NCBI GenBank assembly: GCA_030587505.1
Contig: JAUQYY010000167.1
Location: 1 to 7,771 of the forward strand
Source: Candidatus Sigynarchaeota archaeon
GTDB lineage: Archaea > Asgardarchaeota > Jordarchaeia > Jordarchaeales > Jordarchaeaceae
DNA length: 7,771 bases
Reading direction: 5' to 3'
Within the stretch, counting starts at the first letter, position 1, and each line of letters opens with the position of its first letter. The notes beneath the pieces were generated by a model that worked only from the letters and a program-made list of their open reading frames with translations, was not told the DNA's origin and did not search any database. The position numbers were made by a program, and so were the translations under genes. Below, one piece after another: positions 1-6,938 of the stretch.

Positions 1-1042
<1,042 letters not shown>

Positions 1043-1049
1043 TACGGGT

Positions 1050-1069
1050 CCAGAAAAGTGCTCTTCTGG
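1050..1069 (+). repeat. Small inverted repeat just after 23S
   Basis: CCAGAA at 1050-1055 and TTCTGG at 1064-1069 form a 6-bp hairpin with an 8-nt loop immediately downstream of the estimated 23S 3' end. It could help 3' processing or precede the terminator. A 6-bp stem this size can also arise by chance. Confidence 0.35.
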
Positions 1070-1111
1070 GCGAATTCTGCTGGGGTTGAAGCCTGTGCCC
1101 TGGTTATTTCT

Positions 1112-1142
1112 ACTTGTTCTGTTTTTCTTCTTTTTGTTCTTA
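1112..1142 (+). terminator. T-rich terminator of the rRNA transcript
   Basis: The tract contains T5 at 1122-1126 and T5 at 1131-1135, with other T-runs around them, about 80 nt after the 23S end. Archaeal RNA polymerase terminates at oligo-T tracts in the non-template strand without needing a hairpin, so this is a good candidate for the end of the rRNA operon transcript. Confidence 0.55.
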
Positions 1143-1211
1143 GGATGAGTTGTGTTTTCGAATTCTGGTTTGTTTTGGGGTGGTCTACCGAAAGTTTCAA
1201 TAGTTTGTTTT

Positions 1212-1221
1212 GTTTATTTTA
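1212..1221 (+). promoter_or_regulatory. TATA-like box before the candidate structured RNA
   Basis: TTTATTTTA lies at 1213-1221. With the usual archaeal spacing of about 25 nt, a transcript would start near 1240, at the left side of the GC-rich island. The flanks are so T-rich that such a match can arise by chance; its position is the main support. Confidence 0.3.
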
Positions 1222-1227
1222 CTCTTG

Positions 1228-1505
1228 GCCCGCCTTCGAGGACTATCCGACCTTTTGTGGGATGAAGCTTAGGGCAAGAGGTTGGGCTACATTTTTTGCC
1301 GCGTTACACCTACTCGACGGACTTCTTCAGGAGTGTGGCGGTTGCCTCTTCGATGATTGGGGAGTCGACCCAGGTAGGTTACAGCGGCTTTGGGAGACGC
1401 CGGTGATTCCCTGGTATGAGAGAGCACGGCTGAGTTGTGAGCGCACCGCTCTACGATGATGTTGTGTGTTAGTATCCTTAGGGTACACGGCGTCTCCCAC
1501 TATTT
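1228..1505 (+). ncRNA. Candidate structured non-coding RNA, class unknown
   Basis: This ~280-nt island has about 55-58% G+C across 1321-1440, against about 40% in the 60 nt on either side. It also keeps a balanced A and C content while its flanks are drained of A. It contains a perfect 12-bp stem (1391-1402 with 1488-1499) closing an 85-nt loop. A second helix of 4+4 bp is possible: 1299-1302 with 1338-1341, and 1306-1309 with 1333-1336. There are small hairpins at 1439-1451 (GAGCG/CGCTC) and around 1470-1486. A TATA-like box lies upstream and a T-rich tract starts right after the 12-bp stem, so the element has the parts of an independent RNA gene. I looked for the signatures of 5S rRNA (CCGAACNCGGAAG), SRP RNA (GGAAGGGAGCA), RNase P RNA (CR-I/CR-V blocks) and a tRNA T-arm, and found none convincing. 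The GAGGACTATCCGACC segment near 1237 resembles RNase P CR-I only weakly. Ends and strand are inferred. Confidence 0.4.
1391..1499 (+). repeat. Perfect 12-bp inverted repeat enclosing 85 nt
   Basis: The arms are TGGGAGACGCCG at 1391-1402 and CGGCGTCTCCCA at 1488-1499, with no mismatch. As RNA this is a very stable stem. It ends two bases before the following T-tract, which supports it being the 3' domain of the candidate structured RNA. It might alternatively be a processing stem around an 85-nt product. Confidence 0.6.
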
Positions 1506-1683
1506 TTTCTTCTGTTCACTGTTCTTTTTCTGGGGGACGGTTTTCTCGGTGTTTTTACCTGTGTTTGGGTTGTTTTTCTCGCGGTTTTGCCGGTTGTTTA
1601 GTGTGTGTTTGGTTGGTTCGTTTTTCTCTTTGTTGTTGGTTTGTTTTTTGAGTGGTTGTGTCGTTGGTCGGGTGGGTGTGTAA
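1501..1683 (+). other. A-depleted T/G-rich non-coding tract
   Basis: By hand count the 180 nt from 1501 to 1680 contain only 6 A residues, and T is the commonest base with frequent runs of five to seven. The first part (about 1501-1531) is a plausible transcription terminator for the upstream RNA. A 75-codon frame crosses it (1456-1683), but its product would be almost only Phe, Val, Leu, Cys and Gly as a direct result of base composition, and it has no clear ribosome binding site. I see no gene here. Confidence 0.6.
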
Positions 1684-1687
1684 GAAT

Positions 1688-1699
1688 ACTTTTATATAT
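1688..1699 (+). promoter_or_regulatory. TATA box for the HAD hydrolase gene
   Basis: CTTTTATATATG at 1688-1699 contains a strong archaeal TATA element, preceded by the purine-containing AAGAA at 1682-1686 in the BRE position. It is one of the few A-containing spots in the T/G-rich region. A start of transcription near 1720 would leave a short leader before the candidate GTG starts at 1740, 1761 and 1770. Confidence 0.6.
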
Positions 1700-1769
1700 G
1701 TGTGTATAATTGGTTGTGTGCTGTAGTTTTTAGGGTTGAGTGTTTTGTGTTTGGTTCAAGGTGCTTGCG

Positions 1770-2561
1770 GTGATTTTCTTGACAAGGCGGTCGGATACTT
1801 CACGTGTAGACGATGATACTTTGGTGATATTTGATATTGATGGTACTTTGGGTTTGTCTCTTATTCCTGAGGAGGAGGCTTTGAGGAAGGTTTTTGAGCT
1901 GGTGTGTCGTGAGGTTAACAGGAGTGGTTTGGAGCTTAGTGAGGAGGAGGTTGAGGAGTTTTATAGGCAGGCGAAGAGGGAGCATTATGAGAGGTTTCCT
2001 CTTAAGCCGGAGAGGCATAATAAGAGGTTGAGGTTGAAGATTTTTCTTGATAAGATTCAGGAGAATAACGGGGTGAGGTTTCCTCCTGGTTTTCTTGATA
2101 GGATTCATGACTTGTACTGGGAGTGTTTCAAGGCGCGGGCGAAGGCTTATCCTGATACTTGCAGGACGCTTGAGGAGTTGATGCGGCGGTCAACTGTTGT
2201 GATTGCCACTAACAACGAGGATGAGGAAACCGAGATAAAGATGAGGCTGTTTGGGCTTGAGCAGGGAAAGCACTACGAGTGTCTGTTTACTTCGGAGAGG
2301 CTGGGTGTGTGCAAGCCGGCGCCGGAGTTTGTTGAAAAATTAGTTCGATGCTTGGAGGAGGACTTGGGTCACTCAGTCTCGGGTAAGAGGGTTGTTGTTG
2401 TGGGTGATGATCCACGGGTGGATTTCGCTTGGGCGAAGGCGATCGGGGCAACCACGATACGCGTGAAAAGGGATTTGCACGCGGAGAAGGAGCCAAGCTG
2501 TGCTGAGGAGGAACCCGACCACACGGTGAGTAGTATCTCCGAGATTTTGAGACTAATCTGA
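1770..2561 (+). CDS. HAD-superfamily hydrolase (phosphatase-like, helical cap)
   Basis: A haloacid dehalogenase superfamily enzyme, most likely a cytoplasmic phosphatase. All four catalytic motifs are visible, numbered from the upstream GTG at 1740: motif I FDIDGT (nucleophile D32, acid/base D34), motif II IATNN (T157), motif III CKPAPE (K192), and motif IV VVVVGDDPRVDFAWA (D223, D224, D228). About 100 helical residues between motifs I and II form a subclass I (C1) cap rich in Glu, Lys and Arg. The C-terminal PDHTVSSISEIL matches the usual HAD ending. The start is uncertain. I chose GTG 1770 because AAGGTG lies 5 nt upstream; GTG 1740, GTG 1761 and TTG 1779 are alternatives, and the extra residues from 1740 (MFCVWF...) look like T/G-rich leader. 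From 1824 to about 2100, 92 of 95 codons end in G or T; this relaxes toward the 3' end. The substrate is unknown; sugar phosphates or phosphoglycolate-type compounds are typical for the family. The next gene is 178 bp downstream with its own promoter. Confidence 0.88.
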   Translation: MIFLTRRSDTSRVDDDTLVIFDIDGTLGLSLIPEEEALRKVFELVCREVNRSGLELSEEEVEEFYRQAKREHYERFPLKPERHNKRLRLKIFLDKIQENNGVRFPPGFLDRIHDLYWECFKARAKAYPDTCRTLEELMRRSTVVIATNNEDEETEIKMRLFGLEQGKHYECLFTSERLGVCKPAPEFVEKLVRCLEEDLGHSVSGKRVVVVGDDPRVDFAWAKAIGATTIRVKRDLHAEKEPSCAEEEPDHTVSSISEILRLI

Positions 2562-2563
2562 TG

Positions 2564-2634
2564 TTTTTTCCTCTGATATTCTAGCTTGTAAGATGGTCGT
2601 TTTTCTTTCCTTGGTTTTTCTAGGTTCTTTTGTT
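2564..2634 (+). terminator. T-rich stop region after the HAD gene
   Basis: T6 at 2564-2569, T5 at 2600-2604, T5 at 2614-2618 and T4 at 2628-2631 follow the HAD stop codon within 75 nt. Such clustered T-runs are the usual archaeal terminator form. The whole spacer is T-rich, so the exact site cannot be chosen. Confidence 0.4.
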
Positions 2635-2665
2635 TAGGCATTAGAAATATCAATGGGTTTCGGGG

Positions 2666-2675
2666 TATTTTATAG
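2666..2675 (+). promoter_or_regulatory. TATA box for the PfkB kinase gene
   Basis: TATTTTATAG at 2666-2675 is a TATA-like element. A start of transcription near 2700 gives a leader of about 40 nt before ATG 2740. Its position argues against the upstream ATG at 2653 being the translation start. Confidence 0.45.
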
Positions 2676-2739
2676 TGTTCGTGTGTTGTGGGCCATTTGT
2701 TTGGTAGAAACGAATGTGTTTGTGGTTTGGGTGGTTTTT

Positions 2740-3696
2740 ATGGTGCGGGTGGTTTGTTTGGGTGCGATAAACTATGATATTAACCTTTTTGTGGAGAGGT
2801 TCCCCAAGTTCGGGGAAGAGGTGCCTGTGAACAGGATTACGCGTGTTCCTGGAGGGAAGGGCGCTAACGTTGCCGTGGCGGCTGCGAGGGTGATGAGTCC
2901 TGGTGAGGTTGCGTTTATAGGCGGGTTGGGTGATGATCAGATAGCCGAGGAGCAGAAAAGAATTTTGAGGGATGAGGGTGTTGACATTAGTGGAATTATT
3001 ACTGTTAAGGGTGTTGAGTCGGGTCAAGCGTACATTGTGATAGACTCCAGGGGGGAGAACGTTATCCACACTCTTTTCGGGGCGAACCATGAAATCAAGC
3101 CTGAGGATTTGGAGAAGAAACGCAGATTAGAGCTGATACAGGGGGCTAGGGTTCTCGCCGTTGTAGACCCTCAGCTTCCCGTAATTCGGAAGGTCATGAT
3201 GCTTGGGAAACGCTACGGCGCGATCAACATCTGGGACCCTGGAGTACACTGCGTGGAGGGATACGAGTCTCTGAAGGATATCCTCAAGCTGGTTGACATT
3301 CTCTTAATGAACGCCGTGGAGGTTGAAAACTTGACGGGCGTGAGCGAGCTGGAGAAGGTAAAAAGCCTCCTTTCACCAATCAACAGTGGTTTGGCGGTTG
3401 TTAAGAAGATGGGGGCTGAGGGCGCTCAACTAATCGAGCCGGGAGACAAGAAGGTCACGCAAATAAGGGGAATACCCCTCGAAAAATACGGCTATAGGGT
3501 GGTAAACACCGTAGGTTGCGGCGACGCTTTCCACGGAGTGCTCGCGGCGTCCCTGGCTCGGGGTTTTTCTCTTGTTGAGGCTTTAGAGCGAGCTAACCTG
3601 GCGGGAGCGTTTAAGGCGACGAGAAGTGAAACGAGGGGAAGTCCCACGAAGCAAGAATTAGAAGAATTCGCTGAGAGGGTAAGAACCGAAAAGTAG
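2740..3696 (+). CDS. PfkB/ribokinase-family carbohydrate or nucleoside kinase
   Basis: A 318-residue kinase of the PfkB (ribokinase-like) family, the normal length for the family. It transfers a phosphate from a nucleotide donor to a sugar, sugar phosphate or nucleoside. Numbered from ATG 2740, the sugar-site signature LGAINYDI is at 8-14, PFKB signature 1 PGGKGANVAVAAARV at 37-51, NAVEVENLTG (the N-x-x-E-x-E type motif) at 191-200, VVKKMGAEGA at 220-229, and PFKB signature 2 NTVGCGDAFHG at 256-266 with D262 as catalytic base. The anion-hole segment reads GCGD rather than the more common GAGD. ATG 2740 is preferred to ATG 2653 because GGGTGG lies about 5 nt upstream, a TATA box sits at 2666, and the 29 extra residues (hydrophobic, Val/Phe/Trp) are unlike any family member. 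The downstream MtnA-like isomerase suggests pentose, nucleoside or ribose-1-phosphate metabolism, but ribokinase, nucleoside kinase and ribose-1-phosphate kinase cannot be separated by eye. Confidence 0.92.
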   Translation: MVRVVCLGAINYDINLFVERFPKFGEEVPVNRITRVPGGKGANVAVAAARVMSPGEVAFIGGLGDDQIAEEQKRILRDEGVDISGIITVKGVESGQAYIVIDSRGENVIHTLFGANHEIKPEDLEKKRRLELIQGARVLAVVDPQLPVIRKVMMLGKRYGAINIWDPGVHCVEGYESLKDILKLVDILLMNAVEVENLTGVSELEKVKSLLSPINSGLAVVKKMGAEGAQLIEPGDKKVTQIRGIPLEKYGYRVVNTVGCGDAFHGVLAASLARGFSLVEALERANLAGAFKATRSETRGSPTKQELEEFAERVRTEK

Positions 3697-3702
3697 ATTG
3701 GC

Positions 3703-3725
3703 GCAAAAAATTCTTATTATTTTTA
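3703..3725 (+). terminator. Probable terminator after the PfkB gene
   Basis: AAAAAATTC followed by TTATTATTTTTAA ends at about 3726, within 30 nt of the kinase stop codon. The T5 run at 3720-3724 is a plausible archaeal oligo-T terminator. The support is composition only. Confidence 0.3.
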
Positions 3726-3747
3726 ATCGTTATGTTTCTGAAACCCC

Positions 3748-3757
3748 AAAATTTATG
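3748..3757 (+). promoter_or_regulatory. TATA box for the mtnA-like gene
   Basis: AAAATTTATG at 3748-3757 follows AAACCCC and would place the transcript start near 3780, giving a leader of about 80 nt. A second TATA-like sequence, AAATATAAT at 3817-3825, is closer. Its predicted start near 3848 would remove the GAGGAG ribosome binding site at 3842-3847, so it is less likely. Confidence 0.4.
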
Positions 3758-3813
3758 TAGTTTAACTAATGGTTTTTTCTGTACCTAAAACGGAATAGTG
3801 TTGATGACCTGAT

Positions 3814-3829
3814 CCGAAATATAATTCGG
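3814..3829 (+). repeat. Short palindrome in the mtnA-like leader
   Basis: CCGAA at 3814-3818 and TTCGG at 3825-3829 flank ATATAA. It could be a small RNA hairpin upstream of the ribosome binding site, or a DNA operator around a TATA-like core. Five-base arms are weak evidence. Confidence 0.3.
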
Positions 3830-3857
3830 TAATATTCTTCTGAGGAGTTATGCGCCG

Positions 3858-5141
3858 ATGTTAGATATACAGAATGTCTTTAGGAAAATTGGGCTCGAGT
3901 TCGATGCCGAGATCGGGGCTTATGTTCATAGTAGGACGAACATTCCTCTCACTGTTCACTACGAGCCCGAGGATGAAGCAATGGTTCTGCTAGATCAGAC
4001 AAAGCTTCCCTACGAAGTAACTGTTTGGAAGACGAAGGATTGGAGGAGCGCCGGCGATCCAGGTATAAAGGGAATGATTGTTAGGGGCAGCCAGGCGATA
4101 GGGTGTGCGGCGGGTTACGCGATGCTGCTCGCCGCCAACGAGTTCAAAACCGAAGACAAAAACGGTTTTATCAAGAAGTTGAGGGAAGCCGCTGTTTTTC
4201 TGAACGGCACGAGACCCACGGCTTCACCCCTTAAGTGGGCGACGGACATGTGTCTGAGAGCTGCGGAAAAAGCCGTGAGTAAGGATGGGAGCGTGGCTGA
4301 AGCCGTTGAGGCTGTGAGGGAAGCCGCAGACTACATACTGGCTTCAGATCTCATAATGAGCTGGTACCTGCGCCAAGAAGGAAAGCGGCACATTGAGAGC
4401 GGAGACGTTGTGATGACTCACTGCAACGGTGGGAGTTTATCCTCAAGTTATGGTGGACACGCCCTAGGAATGCTTGAGGAGGCTTACACGGAGGGAAAGG
4501 ATATAGTAGTGGTTTCGAAGGAAACGCGTCCCCGCAGTCAGGGATACAAGCTCACAACCTGGGAGCTGAACAGGGCTCAGGTGCCAACGATAATCATAAC
4601 CGATAATATGATTTCGTCTGCGTTTGAACGCTTCGGGGTTTCAAAGGTTATTCTGGGGGTGGATAGGGTGGCGAGAGACGGGTCTGTGGCGAACAAGATA
4701 GGCTCCGCCGACATCGCCAGAGTGGCCGCGGTTTATGGAAACGTGGACTTTTTCTACGCAACATCCTACAGCACAATCGACCTTGAGACCGCGTTTGGAA
4801 GCGACATACCGATTGAAGAACGTAGCATCGACGAGGTCACGTACCTATACGCCCTGGAGGCGGAGGACAAGAGGAGGACCGGGGTGATCACGGAAAACAG
4901 TCTGAAGCAGTGGCCTCCAGAAGACATAATAACCGACAAGAAGATTCCCGGAAAGGGCGAGATAGCAATCTACAATCCCGCTTTCGACGTAACCCCACCC
5001 AAGCTGATCGACCTGATAATAACCGACATCGGAACCTATGCTCCCCACCAAATCAAAACGCTCACGGAGGAGAAAATGAATCGGATAGTGAAGCAGCGAC
5101 TGGAAGAGCAGGGCGTCAAAGTCCCAGAAAACGTAATGTAG
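3858..5141 (+). CDS. mtnA: MtnA-like aldose-1-phosphate isomerase (eIF2B-alpha superfamily), extended form
   Basis: A cytoplasmic isomerase of the MtnA / ribose-1,5-bisphosphate isomerase / eIF2B-alpha superfamily, which converts an aldose 1-phosphate to a ketose 1-phosphate. MtnA itself acts on 5-methylthioribose 1-phosphate in methionine salvage, and some archaeal members also take 5-deoxyribose 1-phosphate. Conserved blocks in order are LLDQTKLP (44-51), RGSQAIG (76-82; usually RGAPAIG), TRP (118-120), THCNGG (187-192) with catalytic C189, ETRPRSQG (222-229), GVDRVARDG (267-275) with catalytic D269, NKIGS (279-283), STID (305-308), IPIEER (317-322), NPAFDVTP (373-380) and DLIITDIG (385-392). 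NPAFDVTP favours the MtnA branch over ribose-1,5-bisphosphate isomerase. At 427 residues it is longer than the usual ~340-370: there are ~40 extra N-terminal residues, an insert of about 25 before NPAFDVTP, and a ~30-residue charged tail. ATG 3858 is set by GAGGAG at 3842-3847. The symbol denotes family; the true substrate is open. Confidence 0.9.
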   Translation: MLDIQNVFRKIGLEFDAEIGAYVHSRTNIPLTVHYEPEDEAMVLLDQTKLPYEVTVWKTKDWRSAGDPGIKGMIVRGSQAIGCAAGYAMLLAANEFKTEDKNGFIKKLREAAVFLNGTRPTASPLKWATDMCLRAAEKAVSKDGSVAEAVEAVREAADYILASDLIMSWYLRQEGKRHIESGDVVMTHCNGGSLSSSYGGHALGMLEEAYTEGKDIVVVSKETRPRSQGYKLTTWELNRAQVPTIIITDNMISSAFERFGVSKVILGVDRVARDGSVANKIGSADIARVAAVYGNVDFFYATSYSTIDLETAFGSDIPIEERSIDEVTYLYALEAEDKRRTGVITENSLKQWPPEDIITDKKIPGKGEIAIYNPAFDVTPPKLIDLIITDIGTYAPHQIKTLTEEKMNRIVKQRLEEQGVKVPENVM

Positions 5142-5215
5142 TACGATGTAATGTGATGGAGTGAACTCTTTATGTGCTGTCAACGGAGTTCTACTAGGGT
5201 GATGGGAAGGAAGCG

Positions 5216-6520
5216 CTAGGTGGATTCTCCGTACTTCTCTAGGAAATTTTTTAGTTCCTCTCCGTAGTCTGCTTGCGTTCTCAGGTCGATTATCTTTTTC
5301 CCTTTTCTGCCAATGACCGGGATGCTGTCCTTCTCCACGATTTTTACGGATGATGGTTTAAACCAAACCGCTCCGCCGAACCTATCGTATAGGCTTTCGA
5401 GCTGGCTGGGGGTGAATGATTCGGCGTCAATGAAAACGTCTATACGGTCCAAGCCGGAGGGGTCCTCTCTGATAACCACCAGGTAGTCTCTCACGCCATC
5501 GTAACTAAAGATCGCCGAGTCTATGGAAAAGGGACTCGTCAGGGTTCCCTTTATCTTAATCAAACCATCGAGGCGAAACTCCGGGGGCATAATCCTCTTG
5601 GTGACGCGGCCGCAGGGACACTTTTCCCCCACGATGTAGGAACTGTCCCTTGAACGGAACCTTACAGCCAGGGTGCCCGTTCTGGAGAGAGTGGTGTAAA
5701 CCAGCTCTCCCCTCTCGCCGTCAGCAACCCTCTCACCAGTTTCTGGATCCACCACCTCAACAAAGGAGAGATCCTCAGGCCAGTGAACACCATGCTTCTC
5801 CTCACACTCGCCGCCGCTACCCACCTCCGACAACCCGTACCCTATCCTCAAATCGATATCCCACATATCCTCGATACGCTTTCTCTTTGACTCCGGCACA
5901 GGCTCCCCGAGAGCGTAACCCCTACTGAGAGAACTCTCCCGAGGATCCTCACCAAACATCTCCTCGTACAGCGTAGCCCACTTAATCAAAAACTGAGGGA
6001 TGCCGATAACCCCCGTCGGGCGGTAAAAATGAATCATATCCGCCTGCTGCCTACTAGACGCTTGCTTACCCGCCGGAACAACAACAGCACCAATCCGCCT
6101 CAAAGCCTCATGAATACACGTACCCGCGAAGAACATACCATAAGGGCAACAATTCATTACCGTGTCTCCTTTTTTGAATCCTGCTGTTTGTAGATTTCGC
6201 GCTTCATTAGATATTTGAACCTCGATGTCATTGTTTGTGTAACCTACTATTGTTGGTGTTCCCGAGGTTCCGGAGGTTGTGTGGTAGACCGATAGGTCGT
6301 TGGGGTCTGCGATAGCGGCTTTGTAGTCTTTTATTATGTCCTGTTTGCTGGAGAAGGGTATCTTTACTAAATCTTTGATGCCTATGATGTCAGCTGGAGT
6401 TAGTCCTGCTTCTTTAAATTTTTCACGGTACAGCGGTGTTCTGAACGCCAATTCCATTGTACGCTTGAATCTCTTTTCCTGGAGTTTCAGCAGTTCCTCT
6501 CGGGACATGTCCGGCTCCAT
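5216..6520 (-). CDS. paaK: Phenylacetate-CoA ligase family adenylate-forming enzyme
   Basis: A 434-residue acyl-CoA synthetase of the PaaK family, the usual length. Such enzymes activate a carboxylic acid, classically phenylacetate or another aryl acid, to the acyl-AMP and then the CoA thioester. Numbered from ATG 6520, the nucleotide loop TTSGTSGTP is at 81-89, IGYGLSEVG at 226-234, HGVHWPEDL at 243-251, the AMP-binding region ELVYTTLSRTGTLAVRFRSRD at about 272-292, CPCGR at 301-305, and the C-terminal lysine motif GRKGKKIID at 404-412. ATG 6520 is chosen because AGGTG precedes it by 8 nt and a TATA box lies at 6610-6618; the frame stays open to 6754, but that part overlaps the promoter and has no family similarity. 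The gene is convergent with the mtnA-like gene, 74 bp apart. Codon use flips abruptly at about 6158: 63 of the 78 codons before it end in A/C, 43 of the 49 after it end in G/T. The actual acid substrate is unknown. Confidence 0.93.
   Translation of the reverse strand: MEPDMSREELLKLQEKRFKRTMELAFRTPLYREKFKEAGLTPADIIGIKDLVKIPFSSKQDIIKDYKAAIADPNDLSVYHTTSGTSGTPTIVGYTNNDIEVQISNEARNLQTAGFKKGDTVMNCCPYGMFFAGTCIHEALRRIGAVVVPAGKQASSRQQADMIHFYRPTGVIGIPQFLIKWATLYEEMFGEDPRESSLSRGYALGEPVPESKRKRIEDMWDIDLRIGYGLSEVGSGGECEEKHGVHWPEDLSFVEVVDPETGERVADGERGELVYTTLSRTGTLAVRFRSRDSSYIVGEKCPCGRVTKRIMPPEFRLDGLIKIKGTLTSPFSIDSAIFSYDGVRDYLVVIREDPSGLDRIDVFIDAESFTPSQLESLYDRFGGAVWFKPSSVKIVEKDSIPVIGRKGKKIIDLRTQADYGEELKNFLEKYGEST
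6155..6169 (-). promoter_or_regulatory. Possible internal ribosome binding site and start within paaK
   Basis: On the minus strand, GGAG (6169-6166) stands 8 nt before an in-frame ATG (6157-6155), and a TATA-like AAATATCTAA lies at about 6218-6209. The protein from here would be 313 residues beginning MNCCPYGMFFAG and would lack the TTSGTSGTP nucleotide loop. The site coincides with the abrupt codon-usage switch. It could be a real internal start or a coincidence. Confidence 0.3.
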
Positions 6521-6608
6521 AAAGATAACACCTACCACCTTCATATCTAAAAACGTTCCGTAGCAACACAAATGAGGGGGGAATCGAGCTTTCCTATGGT
6601 TCAATAAA

Positions 6609-6618
6609 CCTATAAATC
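6609..6618 (-). promoter_or_regulatory. TATA box for the paaK-like gene
   Basis: The minus strand reads GATTTATAGG across this site, a good archaeal TATA core. A transcript start near 6588 would leave a leader of about 68 nt before ATG 6520. It supports the shorter reading of the gene over the frame open to 6754. Confidence 0.5.
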
Positions 6619-6925
6619 TTTTTTCCCTCCACCTCAAAATTGAGAGCGAATCTGAATTATGCTTGGGGTTTGGTGGCTTTTTTAGGGGCGAAGTGAGGGA
6701 TGCTCTAAACTTGAGGAGAAGGCGTTTCGTTTCCGTTTTCAGTTTTTCAAGCAAACCTGCTTCATAATGGTGGACAGGGATACGATGGATTTGACTCCTC
6801 TGAGTGTTGTGTACATAAGGAATGTGATGATGCGGAAAAAGTAAAAAGGGAGGTGGGTGTTAGAGATTTAACGGGTTTGTTTTGAGTTTTCAAGGAAATG
6901 AGTGTGAAGAGTTTCACCTTGGAAT

Positions 6926-6930
6926 GGAGG
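6926..6930 (+). promoter_or_regulatory. Ribosome binding site deciding a TTG start
   Basis: GGAGG at 6926-6930 lies 8 nt before TTG 6939. The in-frame ATG at 6924 is followed by a TGA stop at 6933-6935, so TTG 6939 is the first usable start of the M20 frame. Confidence 0.7.
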
Positions 6931-6938
6931 AGTGAAAT

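Larger units (their letters stand above)
6521..6938. other. Divergent intergenic region between paaK and the M20 homologue
   Basis: This stretch holds the paaK leader and promoter on the minus strand and the upstream region of the M20 gene on the plus strand. For the M20 gene, ATTTAA near 6867-6872 is a weak TATA candidate. A 25-codon plus-strand frame from ATG 6767 to TAA 6844 (MVDRDTMDLTPLSVVYIRN...) has no clear ribosome binding site or recognisable similarity. Its frame stays open back to 6686, so it might be a remnant of an older gene; I do not call it. No RNA gene or repeat was recognised here. Confidence 0.5.

Noticed and set aside
1228..1300. RNase P RNA, because GAGGACTATCCGACC resembles the CR-I block
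   Set aside because: The conserved core of CR-I is altered and I found no matching CR-V partner near the 3' end, so the name is not supported by eye.
1456..1683. 75-codon hydrophobic frame that could be a small membrane protein
   Set aside because: The Phe/Val/Leu/Cys-rich product follows directly from a T/G-only sequence; there is no convincing ribosome binding site and the frame overlaps the 3' part of the candidate structured RNA.
2653..2739. N-terminal extension of the PfkB kinase by 29 codons
   Set aside because: It overlaps the predicted TATA box at 2666-2675, is composed of T/G-driven hydrophobic residues, and the ribokinase fold starts right after ATG 2740.
6521..6754. N-terminal extension of the paaK frame by 78 codons
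   Set aside because: It covers the TATA box at 6610-6618, resembles nothing in the PaaK family, and ATG 6520 has a good AGGTG ribosome binding site.
6767..6844. 25-codon plus-strand frame
   Set aside because: It has no ribosome binding site and no recognisable similarity; at this length the frame is not distinguishable from chance.
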